A DNA stretch of 15,706 nt from Pleurotus djamor (GCA_029747585.1 JAPEVF010001000.1:1-15706), one strand, 5' to 3'; positions 1 to 7,806 are shown, counted from the first letter of the stretch. The notes: generated by a model not told the origin, from the letters alone. Translations and numbers: made by a program.

Positions 1-619
1 GAATTGGTAGAGTCGGTATCTTCCACCCGCTGCGAAGGGAGTCCCGTTGCCGTGGTGGTAGTGCCCGAAGGTTGCCCTTCAGGCCCAGGCTTGAGGATCG
101 GAATTGGACGTATGCAAGCATCGGATCCAACAGACTATATTATCCATCATCCGTCAGCGACAGGCAATCACATAGAGAAAGCGAAGGACTCACAAGGTCG
201 GCAGCAGAAGTCTCACCAGAGGTCAAGGCGCCATCGGGAATGACGACGGAAGGCGGTTCGTCATAAGCATCAGTCGACAGCGTCGATAACGTGTCCTCGA
301 ACTGATTTTGAAATGAGAAGCGAGGATCCGAGAACGAGAACGTGTCCTCGTGTTGAATTGAAGATGGCACGGGAGAATCCGACACCGACGAGATCGTCTC
401 CTCGAAGAACTGAATTGGAGATGACAAGCGAGAATCCGACATCTTGGAGGTGTTTTGAGAAGTGCCTTTGCGTCGACGGGGTTTCTGGGATTTCTGCGTT
501 CGCGGAAAGAGATGGGGGGTTCTGTGCATCAGAATTTGTCGTGTTATAACCTCCTGGGTGAGTACGACATGCGGCAGTTGCGTTGCGCGATACAGAGATT
601 TCTCGGAAACAGCGGCCAT
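1..619 (-). CDS. Ser-rich repeat protein, partial (C-terminal end beyond the left edge)
   Basis: I do not recognise this protein. Reading leftwards on the minus strand, an open frame covers 619-194. It is interrupted by a strong intron at 193-135 (59 nt: GTGAGT donor, CTGAC branch-like site about 20 nt before the acceptor, TAG acceptor) and continues in frame from 134 to the edge. Without that intron the frame stops at 140. The product has a basic patch (KPRRRK), then three imperfect 17-19 residue repeats beginning Ser-Asp and containing a Gln-Phe/His-Glu-Asp/Glu-Thr core, then a Ser/Thr/Pro-rich stretch; it looks disordered. The 5' end is uncertain: ATG at 619 and ATG at 442 (just before the repeats) are both possible, and an upstream exon could exist because the tract before 492 resembles a 3' splice site. 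The gene is real with moderate confidence; its function is unknown. Confidence 0.5.
278..439 (-). repeat. Three tandem coding repeats of 57, 51 and 54 bp
   Basis: On the minus strand, units at 439-383, 382-332 and 331-278 each begin TCGGATYCTC and contain a Gln-Glu-Asp/Glu-Thr-coding core such as GAGGACACG. All unit lengths are multiples of three, so the repeat preserves the reading frame of the Ser-rich protein and gives three copies of a 17-19 residue motif. This is a coding minisatellite-like array. Confidence 0.7.
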
Positions 620-1185
620 CGATTAGCAGCAAAGGTGAGTCGCGCTGGCGAAACAATGTTCAGGGAAAAGTTGATGGTGGTGCGGTTCCAAGTTTGTTTT
701 GGATAAGGCACGCCAAGACTTATGGGCGTTTGTGGACCCCATTTTTCGCGACCCTGGTCTCATGGAAACTCGTGATCGTGATTTTCCAATTTTGGGGTCC
801 GTTATGTTTTGTTCCACGCCACCTTGCACTCAACCGATCCTCGCCAAGTGTAGATCCCAGGACACAGCTCAGTTGCTGTGATTCCTGCTTTTCGCTCATG
901 ACTTGGTGTCTGAAGCTCGAACAAAACTTGAAGGTCTGACTTGGGCCCGACCAAAAAAANTCTCAACACGTTTTTTTGCTGGCATTCGGTTTGCACTCGG
1001 TCACAATGCTCACCCGTCCGGAGTCATCTTTCTGTGTCCTGGCCGAGTCATTGTTTCTCGAGTGACAGTTTCCCTCGTTTTCTCTCTGGAGCCGCAATGA
1101 CCTCGAGCACAACCCTGCCAAATCTCCCCGATTTGCCAAACTCCTTTCACGCCATTGTTCTCCGAAACGTCTGATACACGTTTAA
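620..1185. other. Stretch without a recognisable gene
   Basis: It probably holds the 5' region of the minus-strand Ser-rich gene. Short open frames occur on both strands, but I found no domain, no convincing exon chain and no repeat. One ambiguous base (960) follows a run of seven A. A short plus-strand frame from ATG 1097 (starting MTSSTTLPNLPD) looks protein-like but ends after 25 codons. Confidence 0.4.
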
Positions 1186-1763
1186 CACAGTATAGCGTCC
1201 CTTGGAAATCCTTATATTAACCCTCTATCAGTACAAATCTCTCCGGACTTTGGCGGAAAAGGTGTCACTCCTCGACGTATCACTATCCTCATGGTTTTCC
1301 CCGAGTCAGATATCTCGGCTCGAAATCGTGGTCGTCTGAATACTGACTCATTCCCCTGTTCTTGGAAAGACCAAACGACTGTCTCGCGGCGTAGAAAGCT
1401 GTATGAACACGTTGACAAGGTCCTACGGATTGGTCGCAAACAGATCCAGACCCGGCCATCTCAGGCGAGTGAGTCGTTTGGGCTTGACCATCCTGATCTC
1501 ACGTTGTTCGCTCAGCATTTTCGTCCTTCTTTTCAGACCCTTTACCAACAACCCCCTTACTGTTGTCGCAAGACTCCGCCGTTGAGGAATCTCGTTCCTA
1601 TCGCCGTGTTTTATCTGATGGAAGAGAACACAAGAACTCGTCGATTTTCTAGTCAAGCACACTGGCTGCCAACGGTCTTTCCGTCACACGACGCGAACCA
1701 CAAGGAGACAACTTCGTAGACTTCTACTCCGCATGGATTTTCTCCGCTGGAGTCTGTTGGTGA
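1186..1763 (+). other. Possible unrecognised multi-exon gene or gene remnant
   Basis: A plus-strand frame is open from 1186 to 1468, followed by a textbook intron at 1469-1536 (68 nt: GTGAGT donor, long pyrimidine tract, TTTTCAG acceptor). Joined across it the frame stays open to TAG at 1650-1652, about 132 codons in all. After that TAG the same frame is open again to TGA at 1761. The TAG lies inside TTTTCTAG, which could itself be a 3' splice site. I recognise no domain and see no secure start codon. Either this is a gene whose exon chain I cannot complete by eye, or a decayed copy; chance frames in pyrimidine-rich DNA are the third possibility. Confidence 0.25.
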
Positions 1764-2188
1764 GATATTTGCTTCTGGTCAAGGAGACGTCCCTGATCAG
1801 TACTCATTAATGACTCAGAGCTCAGAATGCGCTGATCCGGGAGCTCGTCGTTAAAACGTTAACCCTCTATTTCTCCTCTATGGCCTTGGTCATGTAAATC
1901 ACCTTGCGCAACAAGGAGCGACTACCATAGCCGTCTCAAACGTTACCTTCGCGCTCCCTGGCTTCCGCGAACACCCAAGGCGTATATCATGGGCGCGCTA
2001 CCCTGTCGTCTCTGTAGATGAAGACCAGAAAATACAAGGCCAAGTATCGTTGTCTCCATATCTTCTCTGGCGAGTTCATGGATAGCCCCTCTGTCATCTG
2101 TACATGATTTCTACGCCGGTGTCCTAACACGACCTATCTTTATGTAGCTACTAACCGCGGCTTAATCCCCGCCTTCACTGTGCCATAA
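1764..2188. other. Stretch without a recognisable gene
   Basis: Stops occur in all frames and no frame reaches 60 codons. The 12-mer TTAACCCTCTAT at about 1860 also occurs at about 1217, without extended similarity around either copy. Nothing else stands out. Confidence 0.4.
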
Positions 2189-2395
2189 TCATCTCTCGGG
2201 ACTGGCAGCTCTAACGGCAAAGGCCCCACTTTCTATCGCGGTGAGAATTTCTACTCGCCCCGCTGTCATGGCCACGGTGTTGACTGCTTATAACTATTAG
2301 TTCCTCTTACGACCTCTCAGGCTGACCGCGTAGAGCGCTGGTCATCGCAATGTGGACTATACTCCCAAGGCATCAACATCGCTGCGTATTTGTGA
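2189..2395 (+). other. Possible pair of exons or gene remnant
   Basis: A protein-like plus-strand frame begins after a stop at 2186-2188 and meets TAA at 2291. A 60-nt intron at 2241-2300 (GTGAGA donor, TATTAG acceptor) would remove exactly that TAA and keep the frame, which then runs to TGA at 2393-2395, giving about 48 codons. No domain, start codon or flanking exon could be secured. It may belong with the frame at 1186-1763 as parts of one gene, or be a relic. Confidence 0.2.
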
Positions 2396-2775
2396 CTTTG
2401 TTGGTACGGCCCATTCCATCCGAAACCGAGCATCCCGTGTCTAAGAGTCCAACTCTAGGTTAACTGATTTCTATTCCTCGGATTCCTCGCTCTCATCTCC
2501 ACCACACTCAACCTACGACCGAGAAGGACGAACATGAAGCAAAACATAACCCAGGATCAACACTCGACCCCAACTCAACCCTTCCTCGGGACGAATGTGG
2601 GTCACAACAACCCCTCCATCAATTAATCATACCGCAGAGCCGCTGACACATCCCGCGGCATAACTGGATTCGTATCCAAAGCTGACTGATGACCCCCACA
2701 TTTGCTTCCTGGGACCTTTTTGTGTCCGACTTCGCTCCACCCTTGATGTTGGTGATGTAGTTAGATTTGGACTGG
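2396..2775. other. Upstream region of the dehydrogenase gene
   Basis: No gene is visible here. Frames are short and broken by stops on both strands. It includes the likely promoter-proximal region of the following dehydrogenase gene. Confidence 0.4.
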
Positions 2776-2783
2776 TATATATA
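2776..2783 (+). promoter_or_regulatory. TATA box of the dehydrogenase gene
   Basis: TATATATA lies 93 bp before the ATG at 2876. A pyrimidine-rich leader (CTCCTTTTCCCCCA) lies between them. The A-rich context AAACA directly precedes the ATG, which supports that start. Confidence 0.55.
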
Positions 2784-2875
2784 GGCTCGGGAAGTGCGGG
2801 TTTGAAAGCATTCCACAGGCTTCGTACTCCTTTTCCCCCACTTATAGGCCTTTCCACATACCCTAGAGAAAAACA

Positions 2876-3902
2876 ATGTCGACGAACCTGCTTTCTACTT
2901 CACTTGTTGGGAGAGGTAAGTACACTCTCTTCTTCAACTTGCTGATAATGATAATAACCACCCCCNACTCCCAGTCGCCGTTGTGACCGGCTCCTCTCGC
3001 TCGATCGGTGCTGCCATCGCCAAACAATTAGGCGCGAATGGTTGCAAAGTTGTCGTCAATTGTATGTTTCTTCTTCGATCATTGACCTTCGCGTCCGTAA
3101 TCTAATCATATACTACATTGTCAATTGACAGATGCGAACAGCTCCACAGCTGCCGATGCTGTCGTCGCCGAGATAAAATCATACAACGCTGGCGGTGATG
3201 CCGTCGCTGTCCAGGCTGACGCGTCCACGGTCGAAGGTGGCAAGACACTGATCAACGCCGCCGTCCAAACCTTCGGTAAACTCGATATCCTAGTTCTCAA
3301 TGCTGGTATCATGGGCTCGAAAACGCTCAAGGACACCGACGAAGAATTTTTCGACGTCCACATCCAAACTAACGTAAAAGGCCCATTGTTCACGGCCAAA
3401 GCTGCTGCTGCGATCATCCCCTCCGGTGGACGGATCATTTTCTTCTCGAGTACCCTCACGAGCGCATCCACCGTTCCCCCGAATGCACTCTCCTACGTAG
3501 CTTCGAAGGGAGCTATCGAACAGATATCCCGCGTCCTCGCTAAAGACCTTGCCCCTCATGGTCTTACCGTTAACACCGTAAGTGCTTTATCCCCTTCAAG
3601 TTCGCAAGGTTCCAATTGACGATCTCTTGCGGTAGGTATCTCCCGGCCCAATCGATACCGAGCTCTTCCGCAACGGCAAGACCGAGCAACAAATAAAGAT
3701 GATGGCAAGCTTGAATCCTAACAATCGTATCGGACAGCCAGAAGAGGTTGCTCCGATCGTTGCATTCCTCGCCAGTCCTGCTTCTCAATGGATCAATGGT
3801 CAAAACATCCGCGTCAATGGTGTAAGTCTGACACTTAGACTCTTACTTCGTCTTAATTTGTGATTTTGACATTGGTTTCGTCAATAGGGATATGTCGTCT
3901 AG
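2876..3902 (+). CDS. Short-chain dehydrogenase/reductase (SDR), five exons
   Basis: Exons 2876-2915, 2975-3061, 3132-3577, 3636-3821 and 3888-3902 join to 257 residues. The introns (59, 70, 58 and 66 nt) all have GT..AG ends and leave the frame intact. It is a classical SDR of normal length: cofactor loop TGSSRSIG at residues 18-25, NAG at 99-101, the structural Asn in NVKG at 123, Ser near 148-149, the catalytic YxxxK at Tyr164/Lys168, and the PGP motif after it that contacts the nicotinamide. No signal peptide is seen, so it is probably cytosolic and NAD(P)(H)-dependent. Closest by feel are 3-oxoacyl-ACP reductase-like and fungal polyhydroxynaphthalene/versicolorin-reductase-like SDRs, but the substrate cannot be told. 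No pathway genes lie nearby. The middle of the cofactor motif has Ser where the usual TGxxxGxG has Gly. The last exon encodes only GYVV. An ambiguous base at 2966 lies inside intron 1 and does not affect the protein. Confidence 0.93.
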
Positions 3903-4032
3903 GTGGCAGGCTGGCTCTCAGGTTGACTATGAATATACTTCATGTTTCGTACATTCTCTGGCATCGCCAATTTAGAAGTACTAAGAATAAAGCCAGATAC
4001 TCACAGAGCTAAGTACAGCACTGCTTTATGTC

Positions 4033-4117
4033 GGGCTCATGGTGTAGTTGGTTATCACGCCCGCTTAGCATGCTACATGTTTGCGGGAGGGGTTGGGTTC
4101 AATTCCCAATGTGTCCA
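4033..4117 (+). tRNA. tRNA-Ala(AGC) with an 11-nt intron
   Basis: A full cloverleaf can be drawn. The acceptor stem is 4033-4039 with 4110-4116 (one U-U mismatch and one G-U pair), followed by discriminator A. The A box begins TGGTGTAGTTGG; the anticodon stem is CCCGC/GCGGG; the T arm is TTGGG-TTCAATT-CCCAA. The anticodon AGC is at 4067-4069. The 18-nt loop implies an 11-nt intron at about 4071-4081, just after position 37. A run of five T at 4137-4141 is a plausible Pol III terminator. The acceptor mismatch could mean reduced function. Confidence 0.85.
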
Positions 4118-4503
4118 CAAGGCATTTGTTCTCCCATTTTTGGGCAAAGCGCTAGCCCACAGCTATTTATTTTGCATAACGTTTCTCGTTTAGCTGTAAC
4201 GTTGACATCGAGCAGCACTGAGAAGAACGCTCTTGGATTTCTAACAAGTGAACCAAGTTGCGTCCACCAATAACCAGCTAAGCTTGGCCCAAAACGCCGT
4301 CTCTTGGCATGATCGAACACATGTCTTTGCTTCCGCTGACCCATGACTCGATCGCCAGGTTCATCAACAAAGAAATCGACCTTAAAATGTGACGGTTACC
4401 CCACTAACGTCACTGGTTGTTTTCAACCAAGTGCTTACATCTGCTTTTGTGCCATTTTATCATCACTTTTGGTTGTTTCCACGACTTTGATCTCGCCAGG
4501 GCT
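4118..4503. other. Intergenic region before the RING gene
   Basis: No gene is supported. It contains the Pol III termination T-run of tRNA-Ala and presumably the promoter of the RING gene. I saw no clear TATA box. The RING reading frame is open upstream of its chosen ATG to 4417, so a longer N-terminus cannot be excluded. Confidence 0.4.
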
Positions 4504-5290
4504 ATGGTTCAACGACGACGTTCAGCAGAATTGAACGCCCCCGGGAAGGCTGAGCAACGCGATGTTGCTGGAGCCGACGGCAAAGATGCTGGCCACGACT
4601 GTCAGTCGCCTTCTAGAAGACGCGTAGAGAGCGTGTGCTCTGATTGTCGACTTGTCACGGAGGATGATAAGGTGAGTCGTACGTCAAGCGAAGCTAGAGT
4701 ATATGTCAACCTCGAGGTTGTTTCGGATCCATAGGACTCACCATTTTACTCGTATGCTCTCTCCAACGCCTTCGCCAGTACTAGTACAGTCAGGCTGGAG
4801 GATATGAGTTGCGAAGAGCAGGAATTCGATGAATTCCCAGAGGGCGAGATGGAAGAAATGACCTTCAATGTAAGCCACGCTCGCCTTGACGCTATTGTAG
4901 GTCTGACAATTGTTCACCAACGTCGCTTTTTAGCCCAACCCGGATCTCCCTGACGACCTTTCCGATGTATCAGACCGCCGTTCCAGATCAGGGAGTAGTT
5001 CATGCCATGATGGAGAACAAGACGCCTCCTCAGCGGAATCAAGCCCAGGGACGACTCAGTTTACCTGTCTTCTCTGCAAGGAACCGCCTGAACAGCTGAG
5101 CGCGACAATCTGTGGACATCTGTTCTGCTTCGAGTAGGTTTTTCAGCTCAATCACCCCTTCTGCAAAATCGCTGACTCGTCATAACCCTTTTGAAGATGT
5201 ATCTGCTTGGAATTTGAAATTTCTGGGGTATGCCCCGTCTGTCAAAGGAGTGGAAACCGGAAGCAGCTGCGCAAGATATACCTGGGATAA
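4504..5290 (+). CDS. C3HC4 RING-finger protein (candidate E3 ubiquitin ligase), four exons
   Basis: Exons 4504-4671, 4735-4869, 4934-5133 and 5197-5290 join in frame to 198 residues; the introns are 63, 64 and 63 nt. The N-terminal part is charged and probably disordered (basic start MVQRRR, an acidic Glu-rich patch around residues 85-100, a Ser-rich segment around 110-140). A complete RING finger ends the protein: Cys146 and Cys149, Cys161, His163, Cys166, Cys169, Cys180 and Cys183, spaced as in C3HC4 RINGs, with CPVC as the last pair. The tail after it is short and basic (RKQLRKIYLG). RING domains recruit ubiquitin-conjugating enzymes, so an E3 role is likely; the substrate is unknown. A C-terminal RING on a small acidic protein recalls the RNF4/Slx8 group, but I see no clear SUMO-binding motif. 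The third intron splits the RING between Glu168 and Cys169. The start could be upstream. Confidence 0.88.
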
Positions 5291-5492
5291 TACTTGAATC
5301 CAGCTGTCGCTGGGCACGATCAGACGAGTCGGAACCTTGGTTGGGTCATTGCCATGAGACATTTCGGCAATTCATCTTCTCGATTTTTTGAAAATTATAT
5401 CTTTCCAATTAATAATTACCTTGTACTTATACTACATTATATTTTGTTACTTGAGCTTGAGGCTTCGCGTTTTACGAACGATTGAGCAAAAA

Positions 5493-5575
5493 GGGCCTCA
5501 CTGGGAGTTGAACCCAGGACCTCCTCGAATCGACAAACGCCCAAACGAGGAATCATACTACTAGACCATAAGGCC
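5493..5575 (-). tRNA. tRNA-Pro(TGG) with an 11-nt intron
   Basis: On the minus strand the acceptor stem pairs GGCCTTA with TGAGGCC (seven pairs, one G-U). The A box is TGGTCTAGTAG, the anticodon stem is CCTCG/CGAGG, and the T arm is CTGGG-TTCAACT-CCCAG. The anticodon TGG is at 5543-5541. An 18-nt loop implies an 11-nt intron at about 5539-5529 after position 37. Five T follow the discriminator base directly (5492-5488), a good Pol III terminator. The gene sits 55 bp beyond the stop of the first cysteine-rich gene. Confidence 0.92.
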
Positions 5576-5630
5576 ATGGGAGCATGCCCTCCGGAGCGTT
5601 GTATAGCCGAGTCGGAATGTTTCTTCAGCT

Positions 5631-6126
5631 TCACCATGGGATCGGCTTCGTTTGCGTTCCTGGTCATCCAACCATCAGGCAAGCCATCATCTGTCTCATG
5701 AAGAAATCCAACGCACCTCGAAGCCCCTCTGGATAATGTGCTTTCCGACAAATACTAACGCATGGCATATCGGGATGGCAAGGGAACTTCTCTCCCTTGG
5801 CAACATGGTTACAAATGACGGGATTGGGTGACTTGGGATGCGTCCCAGTGTAGCACCACTTTGGGTTCTTGATAGCATCACTATCCTCGCACATCGTCCA
5901 ACATTTGCCATCTTTCTTCTTTGGGCTGATTTCGCAGCCAAAATCGTACATCTCGAATTCCCAGCCAGCTGCAGAGGTTCTGAGGAGTTCGCTTGGGTAA
6001 GTTTGTCGTTTGGAACCTCGATTTCGTGGATGCTCACGAAGTCACATTGCGTTTCTTAAGTTGAGGAGATGCTGCGATGAGCTGGCCGAACCCGAACGCC
6101 AGTACGATCAAGGTGAGGCGGAGCAT
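5631..6126 (-). CDS. Small secreted eight-cysteine protein, copy A
   Basis: Exons 6126-6038, 5991-5717 and 5659-5631 join to 130 residues; the introns are 46 nt (GTGAGC..AAG) and 57 nt (GTGCGT..CAG). A signal peptide covers residues 1-19 with likely cleavage before Ser-Pro; a dibasic KKR at 24-26 could be a Kex2-type site. The mature part has eight cysteines (49, 60, 64, 76, 90, 101, 107, 111) with conserved YDFGCE, GKCW and PKWCYT segments and a YPEGLRG ending. The same Cys order, intron phases and flanking motifs recur in the two upstream genes, so this is one copy of a tandem family. It is probably exported and held by four disulfides. I do not recognise the family; effector or other extracellular roles are inference. 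It differs from the others by a longer stretch between Cys5 and Cys6 (ten residues instead of five). Confidence 0.85.
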
Positions 6127-6167
6127 GATGAACTAGTTCCGCCCAACGAGATCCCTACGTTCGTAAC

Positions 6168-6175
6168 TTATTATA
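6168..6175 (-). promoter_or_regulatory. TATA-like box of copy A
   Basis: TATAATAA on the minus strand, 42 bp before the ATG at 6126. It matches the placement of similar boxes before copies B and C. Confidence 0.4.
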
Positions 6176-6532
6176 AGGATTTGAGGCCACTAAACTCACT
6201 ATTGACCTAGGCGTAGCTCAGGCTGTCAGTTTCAAAGCTGTTAGACGGTCACACAAGGATCTATAAGCGACCTAAAGCGTTGCACCCGTCCAGAGATTTG
6301 GCCTGGTCCAGACCTCGTTTTACGAGTGCCAATAGTCTGATCGCCCTCCAAAAGGTATCTTTGATACGCCCTCAGATGTATGTTGCTGCTGCTGACGTTT
6401 ATATTAGGATACTTATCATATCCTTGCGATACATATGACACAATTTTCTCTATTTAACTACGCGATCTGGGTATCAAGCATAATATACATCGGCATGCCT
6501 CCTTGATCTCATCCGTTGGGGCTTGAGTTGGC
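6176..6532. other. Intergenic region between secreted-protein copies A and B
   Basis: This holds the upstream region of copy A and the 3' flank of copy B. No open frame with coding features and no fourth cysteine-rich copy or remnant was found on either strand. Confidence 0.5.
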
Positions 6533-7014
6533 TTAGACCGTTGTTCCTGTGAACACGGTGAACCTCCCAGACGCACAGCGAGTATAGACAGCACACGTAC
6601 CCCGAGGACCCTCTGGATAGTGCGCACTCTGGCATGCACTCATGCAAGGCCAGTTAGACTGGCAGGCCGCAGCGCTCGTACAGGATATCCCTCCTTTCCC
6701 CTTCTTCTTCTCCGTGTAACACCACTTTGGCGCTTTTATCGAGTCGCTTCCAGGACACATCGTCCAGCACTTTCCAGGATTCACATTCTGGTTGAACTCG
6801 CATCCGAAATCGTGCGTTGCCGAGGATGTCTTGGGTTTGCTTTTTTTTTGGAACGAGTTGTCAATTTTTGTGTCAGTCTAATGATGACAAGCTGAGATGG
6901 GGGAGCTAGGGTAAAAACGTACAAGTCGACATCGCGGCCTTCGAGATGTGGAGAAGCCATGATGGCGGGAAGGCTTGACCCAAGGGCGAGTAGAAAGACG
7001 GCGAGACGAAGCAT
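6533..7014 (-). CDS. Small secreted eight-cysteine protein, copy B
   Basis: Exons 7014-6923, 6839-6601 and 6546-6533 join to 114 residues; the introns are 83 nt (GTACGT..AAG) and 54 nt (GTACGT..CAG). The signal peptide is residues 1-20, with cleavage expected before Ser-Pro. Exon 1 ends in RDVD plus the split codon of Phe31, matching RNVT/Phe30 in copy A, which fixes the phase-2 junction. Cysteines are at 44, 55, 59, 71, 84, 90, 96 and 100, with HDFGCE, GKCW, PKWCYT and YPEGPRG motifs. The final exon adds only the end of Gly111 and TTV. MLRL at 7014 was chosen over an in-frame Met at 7059 because it matches copy A and starts a clean signal peptide. The first acceptor follows nine consecutive A, an unusual site that a homopolymer error could disturb. 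Predicted extracellular; function unknown. Confidence 0.85.
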
Positions 7015-7078
7015 ATCGATTATTGTCTCAGCGACTAGGTGAAGAAGGAGAGCTCGCACATACTCATCGTTCCATGAG

Positions 7079-7085
7079 ATATATA
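7079..7085 (-). promoter_or_regulatory. TATA box of copy B
   Basis: TATATAT on the minus strand, 65 bp before the ATG at 7014. Confidence 0.45.
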
Positions 7086-7235
7086 GATATGGACTCTAGT
7101 GCCAGGGCGCCACACTAAAGCGGTGAGCTGCTAGCTCACTAAAATTCAGTCTGGCTCTAACTCAGCGCCAGATTACGCCCAGAATAGAATTAGCCTTTGG
7201 CTAGCTCTCTACTAGCAGGTGAATGTATTGTACCA

Positions 7236-7763
7236 CTACGAGATAGCCTGGTGATTCCCTAACATTGTCATGTCAGTATCCGCAACCATCGCATGGAAGA
7301 TCCTTGTTAGACGCGTAGCCTTACCTCTCTGTCCAACAGGATAACTCCCAGAAAACTTGCACGACGACACGCACTTCCAGCGATAGTCACACATCGCAGC
7401 GCTAGAACACCCCTTTGGAGACCCACTGTCACCGTTGTTGGTGTAGCACCAATGCTTGAAGATGGGGTTGCTGAGAGGACATGCCGCCCAGCATCTTCCT
7501 GGGTTGGAGAGCGACTTTCCTGGCTTGTGGGGGATGTAGTCCGCGGGAAGCTCGCATCCATAGTCGTAAACATTCCTTCCTATGGCATCCGTCTGTGCTT
7601 CGCTATATATGAGCTTGTCGTAAGCCTCGGTGGGCGGTGAGTCGATGGATATGAGGATAATTGACCTATCTTTTCCAAGGGAACTTGGTGAAGCATTTAC
7701 AAGGCCTCCAAATACAAGAGCCACGGGGATAATATACGCGAGCTGAGAGATGTCGATGAGCAT
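7236..7763 (-). CDS. Small secreted eight-cysteine protein, copy C (divergent)
   Basis: Exons 7763-7325 and 7258-7236 join to 153 residues; the intron is 66 nt (GTAAGG..TAG). A signal peptide covers about residues 1-24, again followed by Ser-Pro. Then comes a region of about 45 residues absent from copies A and B (starting about residue 27), then YDYGCE and the eight cysteines at 70, 91, 95, 106, 119, 125, 131 and 135, with RCW, WCYT, CVSSC and YPVGQRG segments. Spacing matches the others from Cys2 on, but Cys1 to Cys2 is ten residues longer. MLID at 7763 is preferred over the in-frame Met at 7826, which would put a charged segment before the signal peptide and lies upstream of the TATA box. 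The intron has a length divisible by three and no stop, so a retained-intron form of 175 residues is possible. The intron 1 of A and B has no in-frame counterpart here. Function unknown. Confidence 0.82.
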   Translation of the reverse strand: MLIDISQLAYIIPVALVFGGLVNASPSSLGKDRSIILISIDSPPTEAYDKLIYSEAQTDAIGRNVYDYGCELPADYIPHKPGKSLSNPGRCWAACPLSNPIFKHWCYTNNGDSGSPKGCSSAAMCDYRWKCVSSCKFSGSYPVGQRGKATRLTRIFHAMVADTDMTMLGNHQAIS

Positions 7764-7806
7764 CGTCTGTTGGATTGGTCGAAGGCGTTCCGAGTTCCAT
7801 GTCTGT

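Noticed and set aside
1217..1871. TTAACCCTCTAT at two places as long terminal repeats or telomere-like repeat
   Set aside because: The similarity ends at 12 bases, with no flanking match, no primer-binding site and no tandem telomere units.
3121..3471. Minus-strand open frame opposite the dehydrogenase
   Set aside because: It is the antisense shadow of exon 3 and lacks any domain.
5664..6037. Single-frame minus-strand reading frames of 95 and 113 residues in this segment taken as separate proteins
   Set aside because: The first is exon 2 of copy A without its leader and with intron read-through at its end; the second is an out-of-frame shadow. The spliced model gives a signal peptide and a conserved tail.
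7121..7140. Hairpin GTGAGCT-GCT-AGCTCAC upstream of copy B as a terminator or operator
   Set aside because: A 7-bp stem with no related copies or T-run is too weak to assign a role in a fungal genome.
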